Shown: positions 31,865-41,583, counted from the first letter of the stretch. The stretch is 64,000 nucleotides of DNA from Clostridium bovifaecis (GCA_009738435.1 CP046522.1:1643249-1707248), one strand, 5' to 3'. Numbers and translations are program-made. The notes: generated by a model from the sequence alone, not told the origin.

Positions 31865-31940
31865 CAATCACTAGTTGCTAATCACTAATCTCTAGAATAA
31901 TTCGTAGTGACTAGTGACTAGTGACTAGTGATTAGCGATT
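31865..31940. repeat. Heptamer-period inverted repeat between flaG and the small basic gene
   Basis: The right arm contains three consecutive exact GACTAGT heptamers followed by GATTAGC and GATT, the clearest display of the seven-base period in the window. The left arm AATCACTAGTTGC, TAATCACTAATCTCTAGA is its degenerate complement. A short AATAATTCG loop separates them. Confidence 0.75.
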
Positions 31941-31959
31941 AAGAGTGGGGGTGTTTCTT

Positions 31960-32244
31960 ATGGAGTATAGACTTAACAAAATAGACACTGAACTTCGACA
32001 AATAGTAAATGATTCTATAAAAGAAGGAAAGGTTCATGGAAATAAGGAGCTGGCAAGAGTTAATAAGGATAGAGAAGATAAAAAAGGGCAACAGTCTAAC
32101 AAAAACTTTAAAAAGGAATTAGCTAAGTACAAAGTAAAGAAAAAGATATCAGTAGACGCAATTAAAGTGAAAAATATAGATGTAGAAGCATCTAAAGAAG
32201 GAATAAATCTAACTCAAGGAAGATTTTTGGATACGAAAAGATAA
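31960..32244 (+). CDS. Small basic protein of unknown function in the flagellar operon
   Basis: This 94-residue, lysine-rich protein is not one I can name. The N-terminal part (YRLNKIDTELRQIVNDSIK) looks helical, the middle is highly charged (NKDREDKKGQQSNKNFKKE), and there is no signal peptide or membrane segment. The ATG at 31960 follows a GGGGGTG ribosome site that an in-frame GTG at 31945 would destroy. Its place between flaG and fliS, same strand, suggests a flagellar-associated or regulatory role, but that is only context. A real gene is likely because of the ribosome site and the compact fit between repeat and promoter. Confidence 0.6.
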   Translation: MEYRLNKIDTELRQIVNDSIKEGKVHGNKELARVNKDREDKKGQQSNKNFKKELAKYKVKKKISVDAIKVKNIDVEASKEGINLTQGRFLDTKR

Positions 32245-32343
32245 GGGAGCATGCAGCATAATATCTGCATGCTAAAAATATGTTTTCTAAACTTCTCAAG
32301 AGTATAAACTATGCTATGCACCTTAAACTTTCTTTTATATTTA

Positions 32344-32371
32344 TAAAGTTTTTCCAAGTAATAACGATAAA
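32344..32371 (+). promoter_or_regulatory. Sigma-D promoter upstream of fliS-fliD
   Basis: TAAA at 32344-32347, 15-bp spacer, then aaCGATAAA to 32371, with the same 17-base TAAA-to-CGAT distance as the other sigma-D sites here. It is 43 bases upstream of fliS and lies inside the spurious N-terminal extension of that frame. Confidence 0.75.
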
Positions 32372-32414
32372 AATTGTAATAAATAATAACCTAAGCAATG
32401 GGAGGTTTCTTAAG

Positions 32415-32801
32415 ATGTACGCAAATAATGCTTACAATGCTTATAAAAATAATAGTGTCAATTATGCTTCAAAAGAGCAGTTGTTATTAATGCTTTTAGA
32501 TGGGGCTATTAAATTTTCTAAGATAGGTAGACAAGCTATTTTAGATAAAGATATTCAAAAATCACATACAAACATAGTAAGAACTCAAGATATATTTTAT
32601 GAATTAATGGCAACTCTTGATGTTAAGCAAGCTGGTGAATGGGGACAGCAGTTATTTAGCATATATGAATTCATAGTAAGAAGACTTGGAGATGGAAATA
32701 TAAAAAAAAGTGTTGAAATAATGGATGAGATTATCCCTCTGATTGAAGAGATAAGGGATGTGTGGTATGAAGCTTATAAGATATCAAAAGGTGGAAAGTA
32801 A
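32415..32801 (+). CDS. fliS: Flagellin export chaperone FliS
   Basis: This 128-residue helical protein has YNAYKNNSVNYASKEQLLLMLLDGAIKF (broken here at N-S), the FliS signature in which a YxxN-type N-terminus is followed by the LLLMLYDG-like motif, then ELMATLDV and a helical bundle. FliS binds the C-terminus of flagellin and prevents early polymerisation. The frame is open back to 32280, but the true start is ATG 32415, with GGAGG at 32401-32405. The extra upstream codons contain the sigma-D promoter. Confidence 0.94.
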   Translation: MYANNAYNAYKNNSVNYASKEQLLLMLLDGAIKFSKIGRQAILDKDIQKSHTNIVRTQDIFYELMATLDVKQAGEWGQQLFSIYEFIVRRLGDGNIKKSVEIMDEIIPLIEEIRDVWYEAYKISKGGK

Positions 32802-32824
32802 ATTGATATAAGAGGTGAAAATTT

Positions 32825-35377
32825 ATGAGCAGTGTAACGGGTAATAGCCTTAGAATTACGGGGATGGCAACTGGACTTGACACGGATAGCATGATAAAAC
32901 AGCTTATGCAAGTTGAGCAGATAAAAGTGGATAGAGTTAATCAACAAAAGCAGTTGCTACAATGGCAGCAAGAAGCATATAGAAATATTATTAATGGTAT
33001 TTTAGACTTTAAAAATAAATATTTTGATGTTTTATCTTCAAATTCTATTTTCTCAAGCACAAACTTTTCAGCATCTAGTGTACAAAATATATTAGGAACA
33101 TCAGCAGTAGTGACACCTGGAACAGATGCAAAAACAGGAGATTATAAAGTTAATGTACAGCAGTTGGCTAGTAAGGCTATGTATACAGGTAGTGCAAATT
33201 TTAATGTTGCAACATCAAGTAAATCCGTCTATGGAATTAAAATTGATGATAACAATAAAAACTTAAAAGTAGGCAGTGAAACAATTACAATTGACACTGG
33301 AAGATATAATTCTCTATCTGAGCTAGCCACAAATATAAATACTAAATTAAGTGATACTAAACAAGCAGTAGTAAAGAATGAGAAAGTTTATTTTGTTAAT
33401 AAAACAAATATAGTAAATAATGATAGTGATCTATCAGTGGATAATAATGAAATATCTGTTGAATATGGTGGCAATATATACAAGCTTCAGATTGATGCAG
33501 GAAAATATAACCCCTTTGAGTTAGCTGATAAGATAAATTCTAAGATTCAGAGTGCTTTAGCAGATGGAAGTGGAAACAAGTTTAGTGTAGATAATCCGAA
33601 TAAAAAGCTTGTTTATAATGAAAACAACAATTCTTTTGAAATTCAAGACCAAAATGGAGCTAAAGTTGGAACTAATCCTGTAATAAATTATAAATTAAAT
33701 GGTGAAACAGTTACAGACAATCAATCGTATTCTGGAGTATTTTCAGATATAGGAGCAGTAAGTATTGATTACTCTGTAAACACATTTAGTGGTAACAATA
33801 GTAATCCTACAACAGCAACTACAGGTAGCAATATACTAGCATACGATGAAAAAATTATTAAAGATTTTAATGATACTTTTGCTGTTCAAGTAAATGGTAA
33901 TGAAGCTGTAAAAATTACTATAGCTCCAGTTACTATAGATCCAATGGACCTTGAAAATAATGCATTAAAGAACTCAATAAATAATGCGTTACAGGCAAAT
34001 GGTCTTTATGATGGTGCAGGAAGTGGAGATTTATTTGTAGATAAAATTGTAGATGGAAAGTTAGTGTTTAAATCTACAACGGGAAATCAAATAAGAATAA
34101 AATCTGATAATGACCCAGCGTCAGGAAGTGCTTTATCTCTACTTGGAGTAACTGAAAATTATGAATTAACACAAAGTACATCTCAAAAAATGTCTGATCT
34201 TATAAATACATCTGTGAGCTTTAAAATAAATAATGTAGATTTTAACTATGATTTTTCGTCTAATGGAGCAGATAAAGATAAGACTATTTCAGAAGTTTTG
34301 AAAGATATATCAAGTAAAGCTAATGTTGATGTACAATACAGTTCATTAAGTAAGGTATTTACAATGACATCAAAAAAAGAAGGAGCTAATGAGCAAATAA
34401 CTGCAAGTGATGTTAGCGGATCATTTATAGGAACTATATTTGGAGAAGGTGATGGCACAATAGCAGCAGGAGAAGTCGCAGGAAAGGACGCTATTGTTAA
34501 AATAACAGAACCAGGTACTGCTGAACAAACAGTATACAAATCTTCTAATAGCTTTACGATAGATGGAGTTGTTTATAAACTTCAATCAGAAAATGCTGTT
34601 GGAGAATATACTACATTTACAGTATCAGGGGATGTAGATAAAGCCTTTGATAAAATTAAAACCTTTATTGATGATTACAATAATTTAATAACGGGAATAA
34701 ATGCGAAACTATCAGAAAAGAAGCAATATGACTATAAGCCTTTAACAGAGGCTGAAAAGGAAGAAATGTCAGAATCTCAAATAGAAAAATGGGAAGGAAA
34801 AGCACAAGAGGGATTGTTACGTAACGATTCTGTTCTTCAGACTATGCTAAGTAGGCTTAGAAGTGCCTTTTATGATAAAGTGTCACAAGCTGGAACAAAC
34901 CTGTGGGAAGTTGGTCTTGGAACATCAAGTGATATAAGTGAAAAAGGGGTAATTAAGATAGATGAAACAAAATTAAAAAAAGCATTAAAAGATGACCCTA
35001 ATAAAGTCATGGATTTATTTGTTGCAAAATCTGATAAAGATTATGTGTTTGGTGGCAAGAATGCTGACAGGTATAATGAAGAGGGAATATTTAGAAGACT
35101 TGACGATATAATTCAAGACTATACAAGCAATTCTATTAGTCCAAGTGGGCATAGAGGAATACTTGTTGAGAAGGCTGGAGTTAAAGGAAGAATTACTGAA
35201 TTTCAAAACCTCTTAAGTGAGCAAATTAAACAAAAGAGTGAAATGATAAATAAATTAACAGAACAGCTAATCACTAAAGAGAATAATTATTATACTCAAT
35301 TTTCAAAGTTAGAAACTATTATGAATCAATATAACGCTCAGTCATCTTGGTTAACGCAACAGCTAGGACAAGGTTAA
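32825..35377 (+). CDS. fliD: Flagellar filament cap protein FliD
   Basis: This 850-residue FliD (HAP2) caps the growing filament and promotes flagellin folding. The N-terminal FliD_N domain is visible in SLRITGMATGLDTDSMIKQL and MQVEQIKVDRVNQQKQLL. A flagellin hook-IN type segment and a large variable middle follow. The C-terminal FliD_C domain (about 600-845) ends in MNQYNAQSSWLTQQLGQG. At 850 residues it is markedly longer than the usual 450-650, because of the expanded exposed middle domains (about 130-560). AGAGGTGAAAATTT precedes the ATG. Intact frame. Confidence 0.94.
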   Translation: MSSVTGNSLRITGMATGLDTDSMIKQLMQVEQIKVDRVNQQKQLLQWQQEAYRNIINGILDFKNKYFDVLSSNSIFSSTNFSASSVQNILGTSAVVTPGTDAKTGDYKVNVQQLASKAMYTGSANFNVATSSKSVYGIKIDDNNKNLKVGSETITIDTGRYNSLSELATNINTKLSDTKQAVVKNEKVYFVNKTNIVNNDSDLSVDNNEISVEYGGNIYKLQIDAGKYNPFELADKINSKIQSALADGSGNKFSVDNPNKKLVYNENNNSFEIQDQNGAKVGTNPVINYKLNGETVTDNQSYSGVFSDIGAVSIDYSVNTFSGNNSNPTTATTGSNILAYDEKIIKDFNDTFAVQVNGNEAVKITIAPVTIDPMDLENNALKNSINNALQANGLYDGAGSGDLFVDKIVDGKLVFKSTTGNQIRIKSDNDPASGSALSLLGVTENYELTQSTSQKMSDLINTSVSFKINNVDFNYDFSSNGADKDKTISEVLKDISSKANVDVQYSSLSKVFTMTSKKEGANEQITASDVSGSFIGTIFGEGDGTIAAGEVAGKDAIVKITEPGTAEQTVYKSSNSFTIDGVVYKLQSENAVGEYTTFTVSGDVDKAFDKIKTFIDDYNNLITGINAKLSEKKQYDYKPLTEAEKEEMSESQIEKWEGKAQEGLLRNDSVLQTMLSRLRSAFYDKVSQAGTNLWEVGLGTSSDISEKGVIKIDETKLKKALKDDPNKVMDLFVAKSDKDYVFGGKNADRYNEEGIFRRLDDIIQDYTSNSISPSGHRGILVEKAGVKGRITEFQNLLSEQIKQKSEMINKLTEQLITKENNYYTQFSKLETIMNQYNAQSSWLTQQLGQG

Positions 35378-35384
35378 TAAAATT

Positions 35385-35722
35385 ATGGATCTAAAAAATT
35401 TGATTTCCCAATATAAAGATATAACTATTAATATTATTTCAAGTTTAGAAAAATAGAGTATGATAATGTTGAGAAATTGTTAAATAAAAGACAAGAAATA
35501 ATTAATGAATTAGCTTCTTTAAGTTACTCAAGTGAAGAATTTAAAGAAGTAGTTAGAGATATTAATTTGTTAGAATTAAATAAAAAGGCTGTAAACTTAA
35601 TTAGTAAGAATAGATTAGAGTTAAGAAATAAGATGAATTCTATAGCTAAAGGAAAAGCTGCTAGAAAAAGTTATGATAGTAATTTTTATGAGAGTATAAA
35701 AAAATTTTCTAAAAAAGTGTAA
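35385..35722 (+). pseudogene. fliT: FliT-like flagellar chaperone, split by a frameshift
   Basis: The first frame from ATG 35385 reads MDLKNLISQYKDITINIISS, LEK, then TAG at 35454. The second frame, in the same register as the 35477-35722 segment, reads IEYDNVEKLLNKRQEIINEL and onward. One extra A in the five-A run before the stop joins them as SLEKIEYDNVEKLL. The result is about 112 residues, helical, with the YDNVEKLLNKRQEII pattern seen in short Firmicute FliT-like chaperones downstream of fliD. Identification rests on position and helical character, so the gene name is tentative. The stop TAA is also the -35 region of the flagellin promoter. Confidence 0.65.
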
Positions 35723-35748
35723 AGCATGAAAGCTCACTAACGATTAAT
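35720..35748 (+). promoter_or_regulatory. Sigma-D promoter of the first flagellin gene
   Basis: TAAA at 35720-35723 (sharing the fliT stop codon), 15-bp spacer, then aaCGATTAAT to 35748. The predicted leader is about 65 bases and includes the CsrA-type hairpin. Confidence 0.75.
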
Positions 35749-35777
35749 ATTAGTGTAAGATAAAAAAATAAAATATT

Positions 35778-35810
35778 AGGCAAGGATGTCTAAATTAAAA
35801 TTCAAGGAGG
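35778..35810 (+). promoter_or_regulatory. Probable CsrA-binding leader of flagellin 1: GGA-loop hairpin plus ribosome site
   Basis: AGGC (35778-35781) pairs with GTCT (35788-35791) around the loop AAGGAT, presenting GGA. A second GGA site is the ribosome-binding sequence AAGGAGG (35804-35810). A hairpin GGA plus a ribosome-site GGA is the arrangement by which CsrA represses hag in Bacillus subtilis. The binding is inference. Confidence 0.6.
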
Positions 35811-35818
35811 AATAAAAA

Positions 35819-36646
35819 ATGATAATTAATCACAATCTTAATGCTATGAACGCCCATAGACAAATGGGAAATAATATCAATGCAGCAGGAAAATCAATGG
35901 AGAAATTAAGCTCAGGTTTAAGAATAAACAGAGCTGGAGATGACGCAGCTGGACTAGCTATCTCTGAAAAAATGAGAGGACAAATAAGAGGATTAGATCA
36001 AGGCTCAAGAAATGCTCAAGATGCCATATCTCTTATTCAAACAGCAGAAGGTGCATTAAATGAAACTCACTCAATTCTTCAAAGAATGAGAGAGCTTGCA
36101 GTTCAATCTGGAACAGATACTAATACTACAGTTGATAGAGCTGCTCTACAAAAAGAATTCCAACAATTACAAACAGAAATAACAAGAATAGGAAAGCAAA
36201 CAGAATTTAATACTAAGAAACTAATAGCTACTGGGGTAACACTTGAATTCCAAGTAGGAGCAAATCAAACGCAAGTTATTGCAATATCAATTAATGATAT
36301 GACTGCAAGTGGTACTACATTAGCAGTTGCAAGTGGAAATGCTCGAATTGATGGTACATCAATTACTAATGCTCAAGCAGCGATAACTACTGTAGAAACA
36401 GCAATAACAGCTGTTTCAACTGAGAGAGCTAACTTAGGTTCAGTGCAAAATAGACTAGAACATACTATAAACAATTTAAGTACAGCAAGCGAAAACCTAC
36501 AAGCTTCTGAGTCAAGAATAAGAGATGTAGATATGGCAAAAGAAATGATGAGTTTTTCTAAGAATAATATACTTCAGCAAGCTGCTCAAGCTATGCTTGC
36601 TCAAGCAAACCAATCACCACAAGGAGTTCTTCAACTATTAAGATAA
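35819..36646 (+). CDS. hag: Flagellin 1
   Basis: This 275-residue filament protein has the conserved D0/D1 N-terminus (MIINHNLNAMNAHRQMGNNI, KLSSGLRINRAGDDAAGLAI, SLIQTAEGALNETHSILQRM) and C-terminus (ESRIRDVDMAKEMM, NNILQQAAQAMLAQANQSPQ, GVLQLLR), with a short variable middle (about 140-195). The short length means small or absent D2/D3 domains. AAGGAGGAATAAAAA precedes the ATG. The first 400 bases are almost identical to the second flagellin gene. Surface threonines and serines in the middle (TASGTTLAVASGNARIDGTS) are candidate glycosylation sites for the Maf proteins encoded downstream. Confidence 0.97.
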   Translation: MIINHNLNAMNAHRQMGNNINAAGKSMEKLSSGLRINRAGDDAAGLAISEKMRGQIRGLDQGSRNAQDAISLIQTAEGALNETHSILQRMRELAVQSGTDTNTTVDRAALQKEFQQLQTEITRIGKQTEFNTKKLIATGVTLEFQVGANQTQVIAISINDMTASGTTLAVASGNARIDGTSITNAQAAITTVETAITAVSTERANLGSVQNRLEHTINNLSTASENLQASESRIRDVDMAKEMMSFSKNNILQQAAQAMLAQANQSPQGVLQLLR

Positions 36647-36741
36647 TTAGAAAGCTAATTTCAGGTGATTTTTAAGATTACTTGAATAAGTTACAATTTT
36701 AAATTCATGTAGAAATTAATCTTATATAATAAATAATGTCA

Positions 36742-36771
36742 AGGCAAGGAAGCCTACAAAAATCAAGGAGG
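36742..36771 (+). promoter_or_regulatory. Probable CsrA-binding leader of flagellin 2
   Basis: AGGC (36742-36745) and GCCT (36752-36755) form a perfect 4-bp stem closing the loop AAGGAA, which presents GGA. The ribosome site AAGGAGG at 36765-36771 provides the second GGA. The element is homologous to the flagellin 1 leader and the stem is better paired here. No sigma-D promoter is visible in the 133-bp gap; a TATAAT at 36725-36730 lacks a clear -35. Confidence 0.6.
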
Positions 36772-36779
36772 AATAAAAA

Positions 36780-37604
36780 ATGATAATTAATCACAATCTT
36801 AATGCTATGAACGCTCATAGACAAATGGGAAATAATATCAATGCAGCAGGAAAATCAATGGAGAAATTAAGCTCAGGTTTAAGAATAAACAGAGCTGGAG
36901 ATGACGCAGCTGGACTAGCTATCTCTGAAAAAATGAGAGGACAAATAAGAGGATTAGATCAAGGCTCAAGAAATGCTCAAGATGCCATATCTCTTATTCA
37001 AACAGCAGAAGGTGCATTAAATGAAACTCACTCAATTCTTCAAAGAATGAGAGAACTTGCAGTACAATCCGGAACAGATACTAATACTACAGTTGATAGA
37101 GCTGCTCTTCAAAAGGAATTCCAACAATTACAAACAGAGATAACAAGAATAGGAGATCAAACAGAATTTAACACTAAAAAGTTAATAGGTTCTGGTGGAG
37201 CGAGTTTAAAATTTCAAGTTGGTGCAAACCAATCACAAGTTATATCATTAGAAATAAATGATATGAGACTAACATCATTATCAATTGCTACAGCTGATGT
37301 TAAAATTGATGGTACTTCAATAACTAATGCTCAAGCTGCGATTACAGCAGTTAATGATGCAATAACAGCTGTTTCAACTGAGAGAGCTAACTTAGGTTCA
37401 GTTCAAAACAGATTAGAGCATACTATAAATAACTTAAATACATCAAGCGAAAACTTACAAGCTTCAGAGTCAAGAATAAGAGATGTAGATATGGCAAAAG
37501 AAATGATGAGTTTCTCAAAGAACAATATACTTCAACAAGCCGCTCAAGCTATGCTTGCTCAAGCAAATCAAGCACCTCAAGGAGTACTTCAATTATTAAG
37601 ATAG
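36780..37604 (+). CDS. Flagellin 2
   Basis: This 274-residue paralogue of flagellin 1 has the same N- and C-terminal D0/D1 segments and differs mainly in residues about 140-190 (for example LKFQVGANQSQVISLEINDM and RLTSLSIATADVKIDGTS). The near-identity of the first 400 bases implies a recent tandem duplication or ongoing gene conversion, with divergence confined to the surface-exposed middle. Followed directly by a terminator. It may be transcribed by read-through from flagellin 1. Confidence 0.96.
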   Translation: MIINHNLNAMNAHRQMGNNINAAGKSMEKLSSGLRINRAGDDAAGLAISEKMRGQIRGLDQGSRNAQDAISLIQTAEGALNETHSILQRMRELAVQSGTDTNTTVDRAALQKEFQQLQTEITRIGDQTEFNTKKLIGSGGASLKFQVGANQSQVISLEINDMRLTSLSIATADVKIDGTSITNAQAAITAVNDAITAVSTERANLGSVQNRLEHTINNLNTSSENLQASESRIRDVDMAKEMMSFSKNNILQQAAQAMLAQANQAPQGVLQLLR

Positions 37605-37611
37605 TAATTAT

Positions 37612-37641
37612 AAAAAGGCCAGAGAAAACTGGTCTTTTTTT
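37612..37641 (+). terminator. Rho-independent terminator after flagellin 2
   Basis: AAAAAGGCCAG pairs with CTGGTCTTTTTTT around the loop AGAAAA, with one G-U pair. Confidence 0.93.
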
Positions 37642-37674
37642 ATACCATTAATGACCTATTAAACTGGATTATTA

Positions 37675-37702
37675 TCAAGTGTCTTATTTTTTATACGATA
37701 AT
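37675..37702 (+). promoter_or_regulatory. Sigma-D-like promoter upstream of maf1
   Basis: TCAA at 37675-37678, 15-bp spacer, then taCGATAAT to 37702. The -35 deviates by one base from TAAA, but the spacing equals that of the other sites. Confidence 0.6.
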
Positions 37703-37745
37703 AAAAATACGTTATTGTATGAATATAAATTTAGGAGTGATTTTC

Positions 37746-39621
37746 ATGGTTAATAACAATGTAGAAATTTTAAATAGAATAGGATACGGTAAAGAACAGA
37801 TTGACGGAAAAACTTTTAAGTTAGAGTTTAGTAGAGATAATATGAAAACATTTCAATATAAATGTAATGATAGTAAAGAAATATACATAAATAGTATATA
37901 CAATACTCATAAAGAAATAGATAACTTGTTAAAAGACATAGATTTTGATAAGGATAACTTATTTATAGTTTATGGAATAGGAATGGGATATCACATAAAA
38001 GAAATATATAATAGAATGACTAAGTTTAGTTATATTCTAGTAATTGAAAAAGACAAAGATATCTTATCAACATATATGGAGCATAATGATTTTTCGGAAC
38101 TTATAAATCCTAATATTTTATTTTTCTTTGGTAGTGAAGAAGAGATTATAGAAAACATACATACTAATATAACGAGAATAAACATTATGGGGGCTGCTGT
38201 AAACAGCGTAAGTATAATACCTTCTGCCTATAAACAAATTTATGGGATGAGATATATATAATTTAAATAAAGAGATAATTGAAATAATAAAACATGCTTT
38301 TTTTCTAATAGGAAATGATGTCCAGGACACTATTGATGGAGTTGAAAATTATGTTAAGAATATTAAGGAGTTACTAAAAAGCCCTAGTTTAGATTGTGTC
38401 AAGGATAAATATAAAAATAGGCCAGCAGTTATTGTTAGTGCAGGTCCTTCGTTAGATAAAAATATACATTTACTAAAAGAAGCAGAAGGGAAAGCTGTAA
38501 TATTAGCTACTGATGCGGTGTTAGGTACTCTAAAAAGACATAATATTATACCAGATGCTGTCTTTACGGTCGAAAGAATATGGAAAACCTACGAGGCCTT
38601 CTATAAAAATAAGGAATTTGATGAAAGAATAGTTTTTGTAGGACCAGCAGTTATAAGGAGTGAAATATTAACAGTTTTGAAGAAAAATAAAAAGTTGCTG
38701 TTTTTAAAACATGGGGAAGGTCCTAGCATGTGGATTGGTAAAAATATAATGAAAGAAGATAAATACTTAACAACAGGTGCTTCTTGTGCACACACAGCTC
38801 TTTCATTTTCTAAATATATAGGAGCTGATCCTATAATATTTATAGGGCAAGATTTAGCATACACTAAAGAAGGAATAACACATGGAAAAGATGTAGAGAT
38901 AAAACAAAAAACTGAATTGAAAAATAATAGACTTTGGGTAGATGGGGTAAATGGTGAAAAGCTTCCTACTAATTTGGCACTGAAAAATTTTCTTATTTGG
39001 TTCGAAAAAGTAATTGCTAAAGATAAAAGTGGAAGAGAATATATAGATTGTACTGAAGGGGGAGCATATAAAAAAGGTACAATAATAATGAAACTACAAG
39101 AGGCAATTAATAGCTATTGCACTGAAGGCATAACAAGATTAAGTGAATTAATTCCTGAAAAAGACAAGCTAGATGAAAGATATATTAATTCAGTTATAGA
39201 ATTAAGAAATTTAAAAAAAGATATTAATAAATTGATGAAAAAAGCTAAGAAACATAATAGAAAGCTAGATAGATTTCTAAAGAAAGGAAATTTTAATGCT
39301 GAAGGGCTAAATTCAGATTATATTGACAAAGGTCTGAAACTCGCCAAATCAAACTTTATAGTAGAACATGCTATATTCAATAATCCTTTATTTGTTGGAT
39401 TATTTCAGCCAGTTATAACATCAGCTGTTGTAGAGGTGAGAAAACTTAGCTTTAATATAACTCCAGAGATAATAGAGAAAAATATGAAAATACAGATGAG
39501 AATGAATAAGAATATTATGTTAGGGTGTAAAAAAATGATCACTTTAATTTCAGAACTAGTAAATAAAATTATTAAAGATGAAGATTATATAAGTTTATTA
39601 AAAAATAACGGAGGTAAATAA
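37746..39621 (+). pseudogene. Maf-type motility accessory factor (DUF115/MptE-like flagellin glycosylation protein), split by a frameshift
   Basis: Maf proteins transfer nonulosonic acids such as pseudaminic acid to flagellin. The first frame starts at ATG 37746 (AGGAGTG upstream) and has the N-terminal domain with IVYGIGMGYHIKEI. It stops at 38259. The frame that continues is open from the same point: NKEIIEIIKHAFFLIG leads into the DUF115 core PAVIVSAGPSLDKNI, then IIFIGQDLAYTKEGITHGKD and a helical C-terminus. One TA unit added to the TATATATA tract at 38253-38260 gives MRYIYNLNKEII; removal of one base also works. Together about 625 residues, normal for Maf. A second, intact Maf homologue lies at 42847. 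Confidence 0.78.
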
Positions 39622-39960
39622 ATGAATAATAAAATAGAGATATTAAATACTGCTCAGGAATATATTAACTCTTTAAAAGGAGGTATAATACAAACGGTTA
39701 ATTATTACCAGAATGGGGAGGAAAGTAAGGCTTCAGATTTTATTATTAAGATATGTGATGGAATTGAATGGTTAGCGAAAGCTTTAACATTGACACATGA
39801 TGTAATTAATTCAGAAGAAGATCTAAACCAACTAAATAGAAAGCTTGAGGAAATAGTAGAAGCTTTTGAAAATGAAGATTATATATTAATAAGTGATTTA
39901 TTAGAGTATGAGATTATGTCTATCTTAGATGAAATCCAAGCTAATATAAAACAAATATAG
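39622..39960 (+). CDS. Small helical protein of unknown function in the glycosylation island
   Basis: This 112-residue, acidic and predicted all-helical protein has no signal peptide or membrane segment and I do not recognise its family. Its ATG comes immediately after the stop of maf1 (39621) and follows GGAGGTAAATA, so it is translated as part of the same operon. The next gene is a glycosyltransferase. Conserved-looking features are GGIIQTVNYYQNGEESKASD and ICDGIEWLAKAL. A role as a partner of the flagellin glycosylation enzymes is a guess from position. Confidence 0.7.
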   Translation: MNNKIEILNTAQEYINSLKGGIIQTVNYYQNGEESKASDFIIKICDGIEWLAKALTLTHDVINSEEDLNQLNRKLEEIVEAFENEDYILISDLLEYEIMSILDEIQANIKQI

Positions 39961-39995
39961 AGCAATTAGATTTGTTACTTGAAGGAATGGTAGTA

Positions 39996-41583
39996 ATGGA
40001 AAAAAATATTATCTTAGAGAAAGCAAAAGATGAAAATTGGACATGTAAAGTAAATGTTAACGGCAAATGGAAATATATACTCTAAGTATAATCCTATAAA
40101 AATAATAGAAAATATTTCTAAAAGTTATAATTATATAATTCTTGGTATAGGGTTAGGATATGAGCTTAAGCAAGTTATTGAAAATACAGAGGGCATAGTT
40201 TACGTCATTGATAGAGATAAAACCTATTATAATTTAATAATTGAGTTAAAACATTTAACTGAAATTATAAATAACCCTAGAGTTAAGTTTTTATTTGGAG
40301 ATGAATATAAAAATATTGATTTAAAAGAAATTAATAGTTACAAAATATTTAATAATGAAAATTTAACTCAGATAGACGTTACTTATTTTTTTAAAGTTAT
40401 TAAGTTTTTTAGTATAAAGAAAAGTAGCAAACATAAAATCAGCTTTTACGAACATATAACCATTGCAGATGATTGTATTGAAGCATTAAAAAATATAGGA
40501 TATGAAGTAGTAAAAATGAAGTTTTCAACTAAGGATAAAATGATTGAAAATGTAATGCAAGAGTGTCCTGACTATATCTTTACAATTAATTTAAGTGAAA
40601 AAGTCTCAGAAATTAGTAATATACTATCAATACCTTATATAGCATGGGTTGTGGATGTACCTGCGTATTCCTTGTATAGTGATTTGTTAGAGAGAAAAAA
40701 TATACTTGCTTTTACTTGTGATAGCAGCATGGCTAGAGAACTTAAGGATAAAGGATTTAAAAATATTCATTATATGCCTGTTGCTGTGAATACTAATAGG
40801 TTAGATAATATAAAGCTTGAATCAGATGATTTACAAAAATATTGTTGCGATGTAAGTTTTTTAGGTACAACAGGCATAGAAAATGAGTTTAATAAGTATA
40901 TGAGTAATTTATTAAGTAAAGAAACCATTGAAAAAATTGATGAAATTTTTTATAAACAATTATTAAATCAAAGTCAGTTCATAATAAAAGACATGATTGA
41001 TAATGAATTAATTGATAGAATTCAACTAGAAACGGGATATAAAATAGCTTCTGAAACATATCTTTCTAAAAAGGCAAAGCTTGCTTTTCTGCTTGGCAGA
41101 AAATTAAATGAAATTCAAAGAATAAATATGGTTAAAAAGTTGTCAGAAATATATAATTTTTATGTTTATGGAGATGAAAACTGGAGTGAAATAGATTCTA
41201 AATACATTCAGTATAGAGGTTATGCTGAGCACTTTGTGGAGATGCCAAAAGTATTTAAGTGTTCGAAAGTTAATATAAATTATACAAGAATTTATGTTGA
41301 AGCAGGATTACCTATGAGAGTTTTTGATATCTTAGGAAGCAAAGGTTTTTTAGCAACTAATTACAAAGAAGATGTCTCTAAATATTTTGTTGATGGAAAA
41401 GATTTGGTGGTATACAGAGATGCTAAAGATTTAGTAGAAATCATCAATTATTATCTAAATAATGAAAAAGAAAGACAAACAATAATTCTAAATGGTTATG
41501 ATAAAGTCAAGAAATATCATACTTATGAAAAAAGGCTAAAAGAAATGATGAATATTTCTAACAGTTATTTTAAATTAGAATAA
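39996..41583 (+). pseudogene. CgeB-like glycosyltransferase (DUF3880 plus GT family 1-type C-terminus), split by a frameshift
   Basis: A short first frame from ATG 39996 reads MEKNIILEKAKDENWTCKVN and stops at 40083. The long frame continues with SKYNPIKIIENISK, IILGIGLGYELKQVI (same domain as the Maf N-terminus), then a DUF3880 segment (PYIAWVVDVPAYSLYSDLL, FTCDSSMARELKDKGF, YMPVAVNTNRL) and a transferase tail (MRVFDILGSKGFLATNYKED). Adding one TA to the TATATA tract (40073-40078) joins them as KWKYIYSKYNP. The long frame alone has an ATG at 40054 but lacks a ribosome site. The enzyme probably extends the flagellar glycan; donor and acceptor are unknown. Confidence 0.72.
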
